A stretch of DNA of 64,000 nucleotides from Occultella gossypii (GTDB lineage Bacteria > Actinomycetota > Actinomycetes > Actinomycetales > Beutenbergiaceae), in NCBI RefSeq assembly GCF_019947135.1, contig NZ_JAGSHT010000002.1, positions 186,001 to 250,000 of the forward strand, written 5' to 3'. The notes under the pieces are model-generated. The model ran no database searches. It saw only the letters and a program-made list of their open reading frames with translations, and had not been told where the DNA came from. The position numbers and the translations under genes are program-made. The stretch's first letter is position 1, and each line of letters begins with the position of its first letter. Shown here one piece after another: positions 26,437-34,895 of the stretch.

Positions 26437-27416
26437 GCGACCCGCTCGAGGTCGTTGGGGGAGCGGCCCTCGTCGATCACGGCGAGCACCTCGGCCTCGG
26501 TGGGCATCGCCGTCGAGCACTCCAGCCGGCCGGCCACGATGGCGCCCGCCGCGCTGGCAGCGGTGATGATCCGGTCCAGCGACCAGCCGGCCAGGAGCCC
26601 GTGGCAGAGGGCGCCGCCGAAGGCGTCGCCGGCACCGAGCCCGTTCACGACGTCCACCGGGACCGGCGGGACCTCCACCCGCTCCTCGCGGGTCTTGGCG
26701 AGGGTGCCCTCGGGCCCGCGCTTGACGATCGCCACTTCCACACCGGCCTCGAGGAGGGCGTCCGCGGCCCGGTCCGGGTCGGTCTCGCCGACCGCCACCT
26801 CGCACTCCTCGCGGTTGCCGACGGCGATCGTGACGCCGGTCAGGAACTCGCGGACCTGAGTGGTCGCCTCGGCGGGGTCCGCCCAGAACATGGGCCGGTA
26901 GTCCAGGTCGAGGATGGTGTGCTCGCGCCGCTCGCGTAGCGCCAGGGCGGCATGGTGGGCGGACCGGCTCGGCTCCTCGGACAGCCCGGTCACGGAGAAC
27001 CACATGATCCTGGCGTCCCGCACCGCGTCGGCCGGGAGGTCGCCCGGGGTCAGCTGCAGGTCCGGCGCACTCGGCTGCCGGTAGAAGTAGATCGGGAAGT
27101 GGTCCGGCGGGAACATCTCGCAGAACGTCACCGGGGTGTTCAGGACCTCACTCGTGATCACGAACTCGTCGCTGACGCCCAGGCGGCGCATCTCACGGCG
27201 CACGTACACCCCGAACGGGTCGTTGCCGACGCCGGTGAGCACGGCCGCGCTGTGTCCGTGCCGGGCCGAGGCCACCGCCACGTTCATCGGGCTGCCGCCG
27301 AGGAACTTGCCGAAGGTGGTCACGTCCTCCAGACCCACACCGATCTGGAGCGGGTAGATGTCCACCCCGGACCGGCCCATCGTGAGGACCTCCGCGGGCG
27401 TCGTTGGCGCCGTCAT
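26433..27416 (-). CDS. iolC: 5-dehydro-2-deoxygluconokinase (PfkB family)
   Basis: 327 residues. PfkB/ribokinase sugar kinase with the N-terminal GGSPMNVAVASARHG motif and the C-terminal anion-hole/catalytic NGLGAGDAFGGAL. It phosphorylates 2-deoxy-5-keto-D-gluconate. It is the first gene of the seven-gene minus-strand operon. ATG 27416 is preferred to an in-frame TTG at 27428. The 17-bp operator candidate at 27537-27553 lies 120 bp upstream. Confidence 0.92.
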   Translation of the reverse strand: MTAPTTPAEVLTMGRSGVDIYPLQIGVGLEDVTTFGKFLGGSPMNVAVASARHGHSAAVLTGVGNDPFGVYVRREMRRLGVSDEFVITSEVLNTPVTFCEMFPPDHFPIYFYRQPSAPDLQLTPGDLPADAVRDARIMWFSVTGLSEEPSRSAHHAALALRERREHTILDLDYRPMFWADPAEATTQVREFLTGVTIAVGNREECEVAVGETDPDRAADALLEAGVEVAIVKRGPEGTLAKTREERVEVPPVPVDVVNGLGAGDAFGGALCHGLLAGWSLDRIITAASAAGAIVAGRLECSTAMPTEAEVLAVIDEGRSPNDLERVA

Positions 27417-27536
27417 CGTCTCTGTCAACCCCTCTGCCCACCATTGGGGCGGCTTCGCCCACGTCGCGGGCGACCTCGGTACTCCGCCACCGGGGCGGGT
27501 CTCAACCGTGCCCCATCGTGGCGCGACCCGTCAAGT

Positions 27537-27553
27537 CTTTGTCCGGACATATG
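27537..27553 (-). promoter_or_regulatory. Candidate IolR/GntR operator upstream of iolC
   Basis: On the minus strand this reads CATATGTCCGGACAAAG, containing the perfect palindrome TGTCCGGACA (27540-27549). It matches 15 of 17 positions of the motif at 28476-28492 on the plus strand. It lies between the divergent iolC operon and the GntR gene, so it is suited to control both. Confidence 0.65.
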
Positions 27554-27681
27554 GACTTTAGGCTTTGCGACAAGTTAACGTGACCGCAGTTCGCTGCGTG
27601 AGGGAGCGCAGGAGGGTGCGTGCCCCGCCGACGACGGAGGTCGACGAGGGCCGGCCGACGGTTGCAACGAGGGGGATCGAC

Positions 27682-28449
27682 ATGGAGATGGGCACCGCAA
27701 GCACGGGGGAGACCGTGCACCTGCCGCGGGTCGCACTGGACCGCGCGAGCCCGGTGCCGTTGTATCACCAGATCGCCGAGGCCATGAAGGCCATGATCAC
27801 CTCCGGCGACCTGCCGGCCGGGACCCGGGTGGAGAACGAGCTCGCGATGGCGGCCCGGCTCGGGGTCTCCCGCCCGACCGCGCGGCGTGCCTTCCAGGAC
27901 CTCGTCGAGCAGGGTCTGCTGATCCGCAGGCGTGGCATCGGGACGCAGGTCGCGTCCGAGCTGATCCGCCGCCCGGTCGAGCTGACCAGTCTGTACGACG
28001 ACCTCGCGGCGGCCGGCCGGACCCCCCGCACCGAGGTGCTCAGCCTGGAGTCCCATCCGGCCGACCACGTCATCGCCGAGCGCCTCGGGGTCGAACCGGG
28101 CGCCGAGGTCGTCACGATCGAGCGGCTGCGGTTCGCCGATGACGAACCGCTGGCGCTGATGACCAACCACGTCCGCGCGGAGATCGCCCCGAGCGCGGCC
28201 GAGCTCGCCGAGGTCGGCCTGTACGCTGCCCTGCGCGCCACCGGCGTGCAGATGCGTCTGGCGCGCCAGACGATCGGTGCCCGGCTCGCGACCGCGGCCG
28301 AGGCGCGGGTCCTGAACGAACGCCCGCGGGCGGCCCTGCTCACGATGGAGCGGATCGCCTTCGACGACGTCAACGCCGTGGTGGAGTTCGGTTCGCACCT
28401 GTACCGCGGATCGCGGTACACCTTCGACACCACCGTCGTGGCTCGATAG
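27682..28449 (+). CDS. GntR-family regulator of the inositol locus
   Basis: 255 residues. The N-terminal winged helix-turn-helix of the GntR family is clear (VPLYHQIAEAMKAMITSGDLPAG, LGVSRPTARRAFQDLVEQGLL), followed by a UTRA/HutC-type effector domain (GVEPGAEVVTIERLRFADDEPLALM). It is divergent from iolC and followed by the importer operon, with the same 17-bp motif on both sides of the gene, so it is very likely the inositol repressor. ATG 27682 follows a GAGGGGG ribosome-binding site. An upstream in-frame start would add 39 residues with no domain support. Confidence 0.88.
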   Translation: MEMGTASTGETVHLPRVALDRASPVPLYHQIAEAMKAMITSGDLPAGTRVENELAMAARLGVSRPTARRAFQDLVEQGLLIRRRGIGTQVASELIRRPVELTSLYDDLAAAGRTPRTEVLSLESHPADHVIAERLGVEPGAEVVTIERLRFADDEPLALMTNHVRAEIAPSAAELAEVGLYAALRATGVQMRLARQTIGARLATAAEARVLNERPRAALLTMERIAFDDVNAVVEFGSHLYRGSRYTFDTTVVAR

Positions 28450-28475
28450 CACGCGTCCAGCCACGTAAGAATGTG

Positions 28476-28492
28476 CATATGTCCGTACAAAT
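28476..28492 (+). promoter_or_regulatory. Candidate IolR/GntR operator upstream of the importer operon
   Basis: CATATGTCCGTACAAAT, the partner of the motif upstream of iolC. It ends one base before the -35 box of the importer promoter, a position from which a bound repressor would block RNA polymerase. Confidence 0.65.
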
Positions 28493-28493
28493 G

Positions 28494-28523
28494 TTGACAG
28501 ACGATGTGAGCGCTAACTAGATT
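28494..28523 (+). promoter_or_regulatory. Sigma-70-like promoter of the importer operon
   Basis: A perfect -35 hexamer TTGACA (28494-28499), an 18-base spacer and TAGATT (28518-28523). It is about 85 bp upstream of the binding-protein gene, leaving room for a leader with a GAGAGGAA ribosome-binding site. Confidence 0.65.
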
Positions 28524-28607
28524 GCCCTGGACGCGCCCTCGGGCGAGCCACGGACACAGGAGTCGTGCGGCAGCCCTGGGGTTGACCGCGGTAGAGAGGA
28601 ATCACTG

Positions 28608-29882
28608 ATGAATCCAGTTCTGGGACGCCGCCAGCTCATGCTCGGCGGGATCGCGGGCACCGCTGCCGTGGGACTTGGCCTCTCGGCCTGCTCCGATGGT
28701 GCGGGCAGCGGCGGCGAAGGCGGTGAGGTGACGCACATGCAGTTCTTCCTCTCCGGGGACGCGAACCAGGGCGGCGGCTACGCCCACATGGCCGCCAAGT
28801 ACCAGGAGGAGACCGGAATCGAGGTCGAGATCGTCGACGTCGCGAACGAGGACCTCACCACGAAGCTCAAGAACGCGGCGCTGGCGAACGACCTGCCCGC
28901 GCTGGCCCGGGTCGGCAGCATCGACGCCACCTGGAAGGACGTCACGATGGACCTCCGGGACATCCTGGACACCAACGACGTCAAGTCCGAGCTCGCCGCC
29001 ATCGACCCCGACGGCAAGGTCCTGTCCCTGCCCAGCGACATCACCGCCGTCGGCATGTTCCTCAACAAGACCCTCTTCGACGCGGCCGGCGCGACCTACC
29101 CGGCCGTGGGTGAGGAGCCGTGGACCTGGGACGAGTTCACCGAGACGATCCGGTCCGTGCAGGCCGCGACCGGCGCGTCCTACGGCATGGTCATGGACCG
29201 CTCGGCGCACCGCCTGAAGGCGTTCCTGTACGAGTTCGGGTCCAACACCTTCGAGCTGGTCGACGGCGCGTTCGAGACGAACGAGAACACCAAGCCCGCG
29301 CTGGAGTACTTCTACGGCCTGAACGACGACTCGTTCATGCCGCGTTCGGTGTGGCTGTCCGACGGCGACCCGAACGGGCTGTTCAAGAGCGGCGACGTGG
29401 TCGCGTACTGCTCGGGTTCCTGGCAGATCGCCGACTTCGCCGTGAACATCGCCGACTTCGAGTGGGTCAGCGTGTACATGCCGAAGCAGCCGGTCCGGGT
29501 CACGAACTACGGCAACGCCGCCTCCATCGTGGTCTTCGAGGGCACCGGCCAGGAGCAGGCCGCGCTGGACTTCGTGAACTGGCTCTACACGCCCGAGAAC
29601 TACACCGAGCTGTCCGAGACCTCCGGCTTCCTGCCGGCCGTGAACGGCATCACCGTCACCTACGCCGACAACGCCGAGGCCTTCGAGCTGTACAACGAGG
29701 AGATCGAGGCCTCCGACGAGGTCGCGGCGCGGCTCAAGACGCAGGACCTCGAGGGCGAGATCGAGGGCCGGACCATCGAGGGCGACCCGCTGCGCGACGA
29801 GACGGTCAAGTACCTCAACGACGAGCAGGACGTGGACACCACGATCGCGAACATCATCGAGCTGCTCAACGCCTCGCTCTAA
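28608..29882 (+). CDS. Sugar ABC importer substrate-binding lipoprotein (CUT1 type)
   Basis: 424 residues. The N-terminus GRRQLMLGGIAGTAAVGLGL is Tat-like and is followed by a lipobox LSAC at about residue 27, so the protein is a surface lipoprotein. The rest is a family-1 solute-binding fold (QFFLSGDANQGGGYAHMAA, SGSWQIADFAVN). It is followed by two permease genes but no ATPase gene, as is usual for CUT1 systems that share one multiplexed ATPase. By context it should bring in inositol or an inositol-containing glycoside. Confidence 0.88.
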   Translation: MNPVLGRRQLMLGGIAGTAAVGLGLSACSDGAGSGGEGGEVTHMQFFLSGDANQGGGYAHMAAKYQEETGIEVEIVDVANEDLTTKLKNAALANDLPALARVGSIDATWKDVTMDLRDILDTNDVKSELAAIDPDGKVLSLPSDITAVGMFLNKTLFDAAGATYPAVGEEPWTWDEFTETIRSVQAATGASYGMVMDRSAHRLKAFLYEFGSNTFELVDGAFETNENTKPALEYFYGLNDDSFMPRSVWLSDGDPNGLFKSGDVVAYCSGSWQIADFAVNIADFEWVSVYMPKQPVRVTNYGNAASIVVFEGTGQEQAALDFVNWLYTPENYTELSETSGFLPAVNGITVTYADNAEAFELYNEEIEASDEVAARLKTQDLEGEIEGRTIEGDPLRDETVKYLNDEQDVDTTIANIIELLNASL

Positions 29883-29903
29883 GCAGCCACAGCAGCGACC
29901 AGG

Positions 29904-29937
29904 GGCGGTGCGCCACCTACGAAAGGGGCGCACCGCC
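29904..29937 (+). terminator. Intercistronic hairpin after the binding-protein gene
   Basis: An 11-bp perfect stem, GGCGGTGCGCC (29904-29914) and GGCGCACCGCC (29927-29937), with a 12-base loop, lies between the binding-protein and permease genes. It has no U-tract. It could stabilise the upstream mRNA or partly terminate, giving more binding protein than permease. Confidence 0.6.
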
Positions 29938-29964
29938 GTCGGGCATCACCCACACCCTTCCTCC

Positions 29965-29970
29965 AGGAGG
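29965..29970 (+). promoter_or_regulatory. Ribosome-binding site that fixes a TTG start
   Basis: AGGAGG lies 6 bases before TTG 29977. The nearest in-frame alternative upstream lacks such a site and falls inside the hairpin. Confidence 0.75.
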
Positions 29971-29976
29971 CTCGCC

Positions 29977-30912
29977 TTGGCGGCCACGACACAAGACCCC
30001 GAGGTGGCTACGGCCACCCCGCGCAGACGCAGGCAGGCCTCGATCCGGCGCGGCCAGACGATCGCGCCGCTGATCTTCATCGCGGCCGCCGTGGTGCTGT
30101 TCGCGCTGTTCTTCCTCTGGCCGGGCGCGCTCGGACTGTGGTACTCGTTCACCGACTACCGGGGCGTCGGAGATCCCGAGTTCATCGGCGTCGAGAACTA
30201 CGCGGCACTGTTCCAGGACGCGACGTTCTACTCGGTGCTCGGCCGGACGGCGTTCTACACCCTGCTCTCGGTGCCGCTGCACTTCGTGATCTCCCTCGGG
30301 ATCGCGGTACTGGTCACCACCCGGAGCGCGATCGGGAAGGTGCCGGCCCGGGTCGTGTTCTTCATGCCCTGGCTGATCTCGCCGATCGTCAACGGGGTGA
30401 TCTGGCGCTGGCTGTTCGGTGAGAACTTCGGCTTCGTCAACTACGTGCTCAGTGTCGTCGGCGTCGATGCGGTGCCGTGGCAGACCGATGCCAACCTCTC
30501 CCTGGCCGTGGTGCTGTTCGCGTCCTCGTGGGGCGGCACCGCCTTCAACATGCTGCTGTTCATGGCGGCGCTGAAGAACATCCCGCGCTCGTACCTGGAG
30601 GCTGCCGAGATCGACGGTGCGACCGGGTGGCAGCGGTTCCGGCACATCACGCTGCCGCTGCTGGCGCCGACGTCGTTCCTGGTCGTCCTGCTCACCACGA
30701 TCGGGTCGATGAAGGAGTTCGCGATGATCCAGGCGCTGAACGGCGGTGGCCCGGGCACCGAGAACATGCTGATGGTCCAGTACATCTACCGGACCGGGTT
30801 CGAGCGCTCCGAGATCGGCTACGCGAGCGCCGCGTCCATGGTGCTGATGGTGATCCTGATCGTGGTCGCCGTCATCCAGATGCGGTTCGACAAGGGCAGT
30901 GACCAATCATGA
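29977..30912 (+). CDS. Sugar ABC importer permease (MalF/UgpA type)
   Basis: 311 residues, six predicted membrane spans starting with APLIFIAAAVVLFALFFLWP. The EAA loop that contacts the ATPase is EAAEIDGATGWQRFRHITLPLL near residue 208. Start TTG 29977 is chosen for its AGGAGG site. The stop overlaps the next permease start (ATGA). It forms the heterodimeric channel with that protein. Confidence 0.92.
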   Translation: MAATTQDPEVATATPRRRRQASIRRGQTIAPLIFIAAAVVLFALFFLWPGALGLWYSFTDYRGVGDPEFIGVENYAALFQDATFYSVLGRTAFYTLLSVPLHFVISLGIAVLVTTRSAIGKVPARVVFFMPWLISPIVNGVIWRWLFGENFGFVNYVLSVVGVDAVPWQTDANLSLAVVLFASSWGGTAFNMLLFMAALKNIPRSYLEAAEIDGATGWQRFRHITLPLLAPTSFLVVLLTTIGSMKEFAMIQALNGGGPGTENMLMVQYIYRTGFERSEIGYASAASMVLMVILIVVAVIQMRFDKGSDQS

Positions 30913-31733
30913 TGACCAAGCTCCGTTCCTATGGGCCGGCCACCCTGCTGCTGTGGGTGCTCGTGCTGATCTATCTGTTCCCGGTGGCCTGGTTCATCCT
31001 CAGCTCGTTCAAGCCGGGTAGCGAGCTGTTCAGCCTGCCGCTGTCGATCCTGCCCGAGAACTGGACCTTCTCCGGCTACATCACCGCATGGAACCGGTTC
31101 AACTTCGCCCAGTACTTCTTCAACACCGGGCTGGTCGCGGTCGTCACCACCGTGCTGACCGTGTTCGTCTCGGCGATGACCGGGTACGCCCTCGCGAAGT
31201 ACAAGGCGAAGTGGCTGAGTGTCTTCTTCATCTGCATCCTGGCCACCACGATGCTGCCGACCGAGGTCATCATGCCCTCGACCTTCGTGGTGATCCGGGA
31301 CCTCGGCCTGTACAACCAGCTGGCCGGCATCATCGTGCCGTCCGTCATCACCGCGACCGGGATCTTCATGTTCCGGCAGTACTTCAAGACCGTGCCGGAC
31401 GAGCTGCTCGAGGCGGCCCGGATCGACGGCGTGGGCGAGATCCGGGCGTTCTTCTCGATCATGCTGCCGCTCGCGAAGCCGATCGCGGTGACCCTGGCGA
31501 TCTTCTCCTTCCAGTGGCGCTGGAACGACTACATCTGGCCGTTGCTGGTGCTGAACGACCCGAACCGCTACACGCTGCAGCTCGCGCTCCGGTCGATCGT
31601 GGGGGCGGACAACATCGACTGGTCGGTGCTGCTGTCCGCGTCCGTCATCTCGCTGATCCCTATGGTTGTCTTGTTCTTCGTGTTCCAGAAGCAGATCATG
31701 AACGCCGATATGAACTCGGGCCTGAAGGACTGA
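30909..31733 (+). CDS. Sugar ABC importer permease (MalG/UgpE type)
   Basis: 274 residues with six spans (LLLWVLVLIYLFPVAWFIL first) and the EAA loop EAARIDGVGEIRAFFSIMLPL near residue 175. It ends with the typical FVFQKQIMNADMNSGLKD tail. Start ATG 30909 overlaps the upstream stop; an ATG one codon later is an equal alternative. Confidence 0.92.
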   Translation: MMTKLRSYGPATLLLWVLVLIYLFPVAWFILSSFKPGSELFSLPLSILPENWTFSGYITAWNRFNFAQYFFNTGLVAVVTTVLTVFVSAMTGYALAKYKAKWLSVFFICILATTMLPTEVIMPSTFVVIRDLGLYNQLAGIIVPSVITATGIFMFRQYFKTVPDELLEAARIDGVGEIRAFFSIMLPLAKPIAVTLAIFSFQWRWNDYIWPLLVLNDPNRYTLQLALRSIVGADNIDWSVLLSASVISLIPMVVLFFVFQKQIMNADMNSGLKD

Positions 31734-31734
31734 C

Positions 31735-33456
31735 TTGGACTTCCGCGCACTCATCACCGAACGTTCCGACGAGGTCCTCACCGCACTGCTCGACGGCGCA
31801 CCCGCCCACCACGGCGGCCACCGCGGCGTGATGGCCAAGGTGCGTACCGCGGTCGTCTGCTACCTGAACCAGGACTCCCGCTGGCACGGTGATCCCGCGG
31901 CCCTGGCTGCCGCGGACGACTGGCTCTCAGAGCTGGAGGCACTGCAGGCCGACGGCGGACTGTTCAGTTCCGGGGACAACCTCGCCTCGCCGCCGGACTC
32001 GAGCTTCACGATCAACGACGTGGCGCAGGTCCGGGCCCTGCTCGAGGCGGCGACGGACGGGGCCGACGGGACCATCCATGCGGTGGCGAACCTGGCCGAC
32101 CGGCTCGCGGTGATCTGTGACCGGATCACACCGGCCCTGGTCGCCGGCGGCGTGCACACCCCGAACCACCGGTGGGAGATCGGCGCCGCCCTGGCCCGGC
32201 TGCACGAGCTCACACCGAACGCGGGGGTAGTTGCCCGGTTGCGGGCCTGGCTGGCCGAGGGGGTCGACGTCGACGGCGACGGGCTGTACTCCGAGCGGTC
32301 CGCGAACTACGCGGCGCACGTGTCCAACCCGTGCCTGATCGCCATCGCGCGGGTCCTCCAGGCCCCCGAGCTACTGGACGTGGTGCACCGGAACCTGCAC
32401 GCGTATGCGGCCCTGACCGACCCGGACGGGATCGTCGAGACGGTGTTCTCCCGGCGTCAGGACCAGAGGACGACCACCTTCGGAGCGGCCGGCTTCGCGA
32501 TGCAGGCGAGGCGGTTCGCGCTGGCCCGGGACTGCGCGGGCTGTGCCGACCTGGCGCGGCTCGCGCAGGCCGGCACCGGGTTGGACGCGGTCGGGGCACT
32601 CGCCGAGGTGCTGGCCGAACCGGGCCTCGCGGGCGAGTTGCCGGGCGTGCCGCTCACTGACGACATCGGCTCCGGCACGGGGCCGGCCGCCGGCTGGGGT
32701 ACCCCGCTCGTCTTCGGTGGCGCGGGCCTGGCCGTGTGGCGGTCCGCGGCGCGTACCCTGACCGTCTACGGCGGCTCGGACGTACCGCACATGGGCCGGA
32801 TCGCGTCCGGGCTCGCCTGCAACCCGACCTTCGCGCGGCTGCGCTCGGGGGCTGCGGTGCTCGAATCGGTGCGCCTGTCCAGGGACTTCTTCGGCATGGG
32901 GCCGTTCCGCAGCCACGGGTTGCGGCTGGCCGGTGCCGGCGACGGCGACGTGGCGGAGCTGTCCGACGTCCTCACCACCGGCTACTACCAGCCGATCGAC
33001 CCGCTGCTGGCCGACCCCGACGGGCACTACGACCTGGAGTTCGAGGGCCGGTTCGCCGCCGCGATGAGCTTCTCCGAGCGTGCGCGGGACCGGGTCCGGA
33101 TGGGCACCCGGGTGCGGGTGCGCCCACATCCGGGCGGCTTCGAGCTCACGGTCGGCTTCGAGGGTCCGGCCACCGCCTTCGCGATCGAGCTCGCATTCCG
33201 CCCCGGCGGGACGGTTGCGGGCGCGCGGGAGATCGGTGCGGACGCCTACGAGCTGGTCGAGGGCACCGGCAGCTACACGGTCGGTTCCGACACCCTGACG
33301 TTCGGCCCCGGCAACGGTTCCGGCGCCGACCGACCCCCGGAGTACCACCCAGGGGAGGCGTACACCTTCCTCGGCGGTACGGATGCGATGGCCGGGCCGC
33401 GCGTCTACGTCACCGGCCGCACCTCCGAGCCGATCACCCTGACCATCGGGGGATGA
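31735..33456 (+). CDS. Uncharacterised 573-aa protein, possible carbohydrate-active enzyme
   Basis: Starts at TTG 31735, one base after the permease stop, behind a GAAGGA site, so it belongs to the importer operon. No signal peptide or membrane span. Residues 1-300 are helical with short repeats of the kind seen in (alpha/alpha) toroid folds of lyases and glycosidases. Residues 310-573 are Gly-rich and beta-stranded (VYGGSDVPHMGR, FEGRFAAAMSFSER, FELTVGFEGPATAFAIELAF). This two-part layout resembles heparinase II/III-like or related polysaccharide lyases, but I do not recognise the family and assign no reaction. Its place suggests it handles the imported compound. Confidence 0.7.
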   Translation: MDFRALITERSDEVLTALLDGAPAHHGGHRGVMAKVRTAVVCYLNQDSRWHGDPAALAAADDWLSELEALQADGGLFSSGDNLASPPDSSFTINDVAQVRALLEAATDGADGTIHAVANLADRLAVICDRITPALVAGGVHTPNHRWEIGAALARLHELTPNAGVVARLRAWLAEGVDVDGDGLYSERSANYAAHVSNPCLIAIARVLQAPELLDVVHRNLHAYAALTDPDGIVETVFSRRQDQRTTTFGAAGFAMQARRFALARDCAGCADLARLAQAGTGLDAVGALAEVLAEPGLAGELPGVPLTDDIGSGTGPAAGWGTPLVFGGAGLAVWRSAARTLTVYGGSDVPHMGRIASGLACNPTFARLRSGAAVLESVRLSRDFFGMGPFRSHGLRLAGAGDGDVAELSDVLTTGYYQPIDPLLADPDGHYDLEFEGRFAAAMSFSERARDRVRMGTRVRVRPHPGGFELTVGFEGPATAFAIELAFRPGGTVAGAREIGADAYELVEGTGSYTVGSDTLTFGPGNGSGADRPPEYHPGEAYTFLGGTDAMAGPRVYVTGRTSEPITLTIGG

Positions 33457-33487
33457 GCTGCGCTCGGGCGCGCACAGCTCGTCCGTA

Positions 33488-33537
33488 GCCGGGGATCCCG
33501 GCCCAGGGACGGGACCGCCCTTGCCAGACGTCCCGTC
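33488..33537 (+). terminator. Two adjacent hairpins ending the importer operon
   Basis: GCCGGG/CCCGGC with a 3-base loop (33488-33502) is followed by GACGGGAC/GTCCCGTC with a 14-base loop (33508-33537). Neither has a U-tract, which is common in high-GC genomes. Confidence 0.5.
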
Positions 33538-33605
33538 GCCGTGTGGACTGTGGCGAGCTGGATGATCTGGACGATCCGGTCTCCGGGCCGAGGGAGTGGT
33601 CGAAG

Positions 33606-34136
33606 GTGGCACGAAGGGTACTGTCCGTTCGCCTTGTGGTTGTCGCAGGCGTCGCACTGGTCGCGGGGATGGTGCTGGGCGGGTTGACCCTGCTTCAGCC
33701 GTCGATGCCGGTCGGTGAGCACCGACCCGCGGAGAACGCCATCGGCGCGCACCTGGTGGTCGCGGGGGTGGTCGTGGTCGGCGCCGCGGCAGCGACGGCG
33801 TCGACGCGATCGCTGCGATGGTCGTGGGCGCCACTGAGCACGCGGGCGGGCCACCGGATGGCCCAGACATTCGCGCGGGCGCGCCACGGCGTCGTCGGCG
33901 TCCTGCGCTGCGTCGTCGTCAGCCTGCTCGTCGCGTTCATGTGGTACCTGATCCTGCGGATGGGCATGCAGGTGACCGCGGGGCTGGATCCCACGTTCAC
34001 GCTCAACGCCTGGGGTGGCCCGAGCAGGCTCGGGGCGTTCGCCGCCCACGGCATCGACGCGGTCCTGTGCTTCGGTCTCGCGGCGTTGCTTGCCCACGCG
34101 ATCCTCGTGGATCCGCCCCAGCCCGGTTCGCCGTAG
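33606..34136 (+). CDS. Small membrane protein of unknown function
   Basis: 176 residues from GTG 33606 with about four membrane spans (LVVVAGVALVAGMVLGGLTL, HLVVAGVVVVGAAAATAS, GVLRCVVVSLLVAFMWYLIL, AVLCFGLAALLAHAI). No family is recognised. The start is uncertain: an in-frame GTG at 33543 would add 21 acidic residues, but the N-terminal basic residues then first span favour 33606. Confidence 0.6.
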   Translation: MARRVLSVRLVVVAGVALVAGMVLGGLTLLQPSMPVGEHRPAENAIGAHLVVAGVVVVGAAAATASTRSLRWSWAPLSTRAGHRMAQTFARARHGVVGVLRCVVVSLLVAFMWYLILRMGMQVTAGLDPTFTLNAWGGPSRLGAFAAHGIDAVLCFGLAALLAHAILVDPPQPGSP

Positions 34137-34139
34137 CGT
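34134..34139 (+). promoter_or_regulatory. Predicted -10 box of a leaderless transcript
   Basis: TAGCGT, 6 bases before ATG 34146. Its first bases are the stop codon of the preceding membrane-protein gene. Confidence 0.4.
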
Positions 34140-34145
34140 ACGGGC

Positions 34146-34895
34146 ATGGATGCCGGTGCGGTGTGGTCCGAGCTCGCCCCGGAATGGGCGGCGCACTGGG
34201 GCGGCGTGGTCGCGCCCGTGCATCAGCGGCTCATCGCGGCGACCCGGATCGGTCCGGGCACCCGCGTCCTCGACGTCGGATGCGGCAGCGGTGAGTTCCT
34301 CGCCGCGTTGGGCGCGGTCGGTGCGGTGGTGGCCGGGGCCGATCCGGCACCGGCGATGCTCGGGCTCGCCAGGGTCCGCGCGCCGGGCGCCGACCTGCGA
34401 CCGGCGGGGTTCGAGGAACTGCCCTGGGACGCCGACAGCCAGGACGTGGTCACCGCCGTGAACGCGCTGCAGTTCGCGGACGACACCGTGGACGCCCTCA
34501 CCGAGGCGGCCCGCGTCACCCGGCCCGGTGGGCTGGTCGCGATCGCGAACTGGGCGGAGGGTGCGCTCAGCGACCTGGACGCGATCGAGGCAGCGCTGGC
34601 TGCCGAGGCGGGCGAGGACCCGGTTCCGGACGGGGACCTGCGCGTGCCCGGAGGGCTCGAGGAGGTGCTCGTCGAGGCGGGCCTGGGCGTCTGCGAGGCC
34701 GGACTCGTCGACGTGCCGTGGGAGGTGCCGGACGCCGTCGCCCTCGTTAAGGGCGTGCTGCTCGGCGAGGACGAGGCCGCGCAGGCGGCGAGGACCGCCA
34801 CGGTCCTGGACGCCGCGCGGGCCTTCCGCACGTCCGACGGCGGATACCGGCTGGTCAACCGGTTCCGGTTCGCGATCGGTGTGGTCCCGGCGTAG
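34146..34895 (+). CDS. Class I SAM-dependent methyltransferase
   Basis: 249 residues. The Rossmann-type methyltransferase motifs are clear: motif I RVLDVGCGSGEFLAALG, motif II/III around VAGADPAPAMLGLAR, and post-motif RPGGLVAIANWAEG. The family transfers a methyl group from S-adenosylmethionine to small molecules; the acceptor cannot be predicted. The 3' end overlaps the convergent DUF6194 gene by 41 bases. Confidence 0.88.
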   Translation: MDAGAVWSELAPEWAAHWGGVVAPVHQRLIAATRIGPGTRVLDVGCGSGEFLAALGAVGAVVAGADPAPAMLGLARVRAPGADLRPAGFEELPWDADSQDVVTAVNALQFADDTVDALTEAARVTRPGGLVAIANWAEGALSDLDAIEAALAAEAGEDPVPDGDLRVPGGLEEVLVEAGLGVCEAGLVDVPWEVPDAVALVKGVLLGEDEAAQAARTATVLDAARAFRTSDGGYRLVNRFRFAIGVVPA

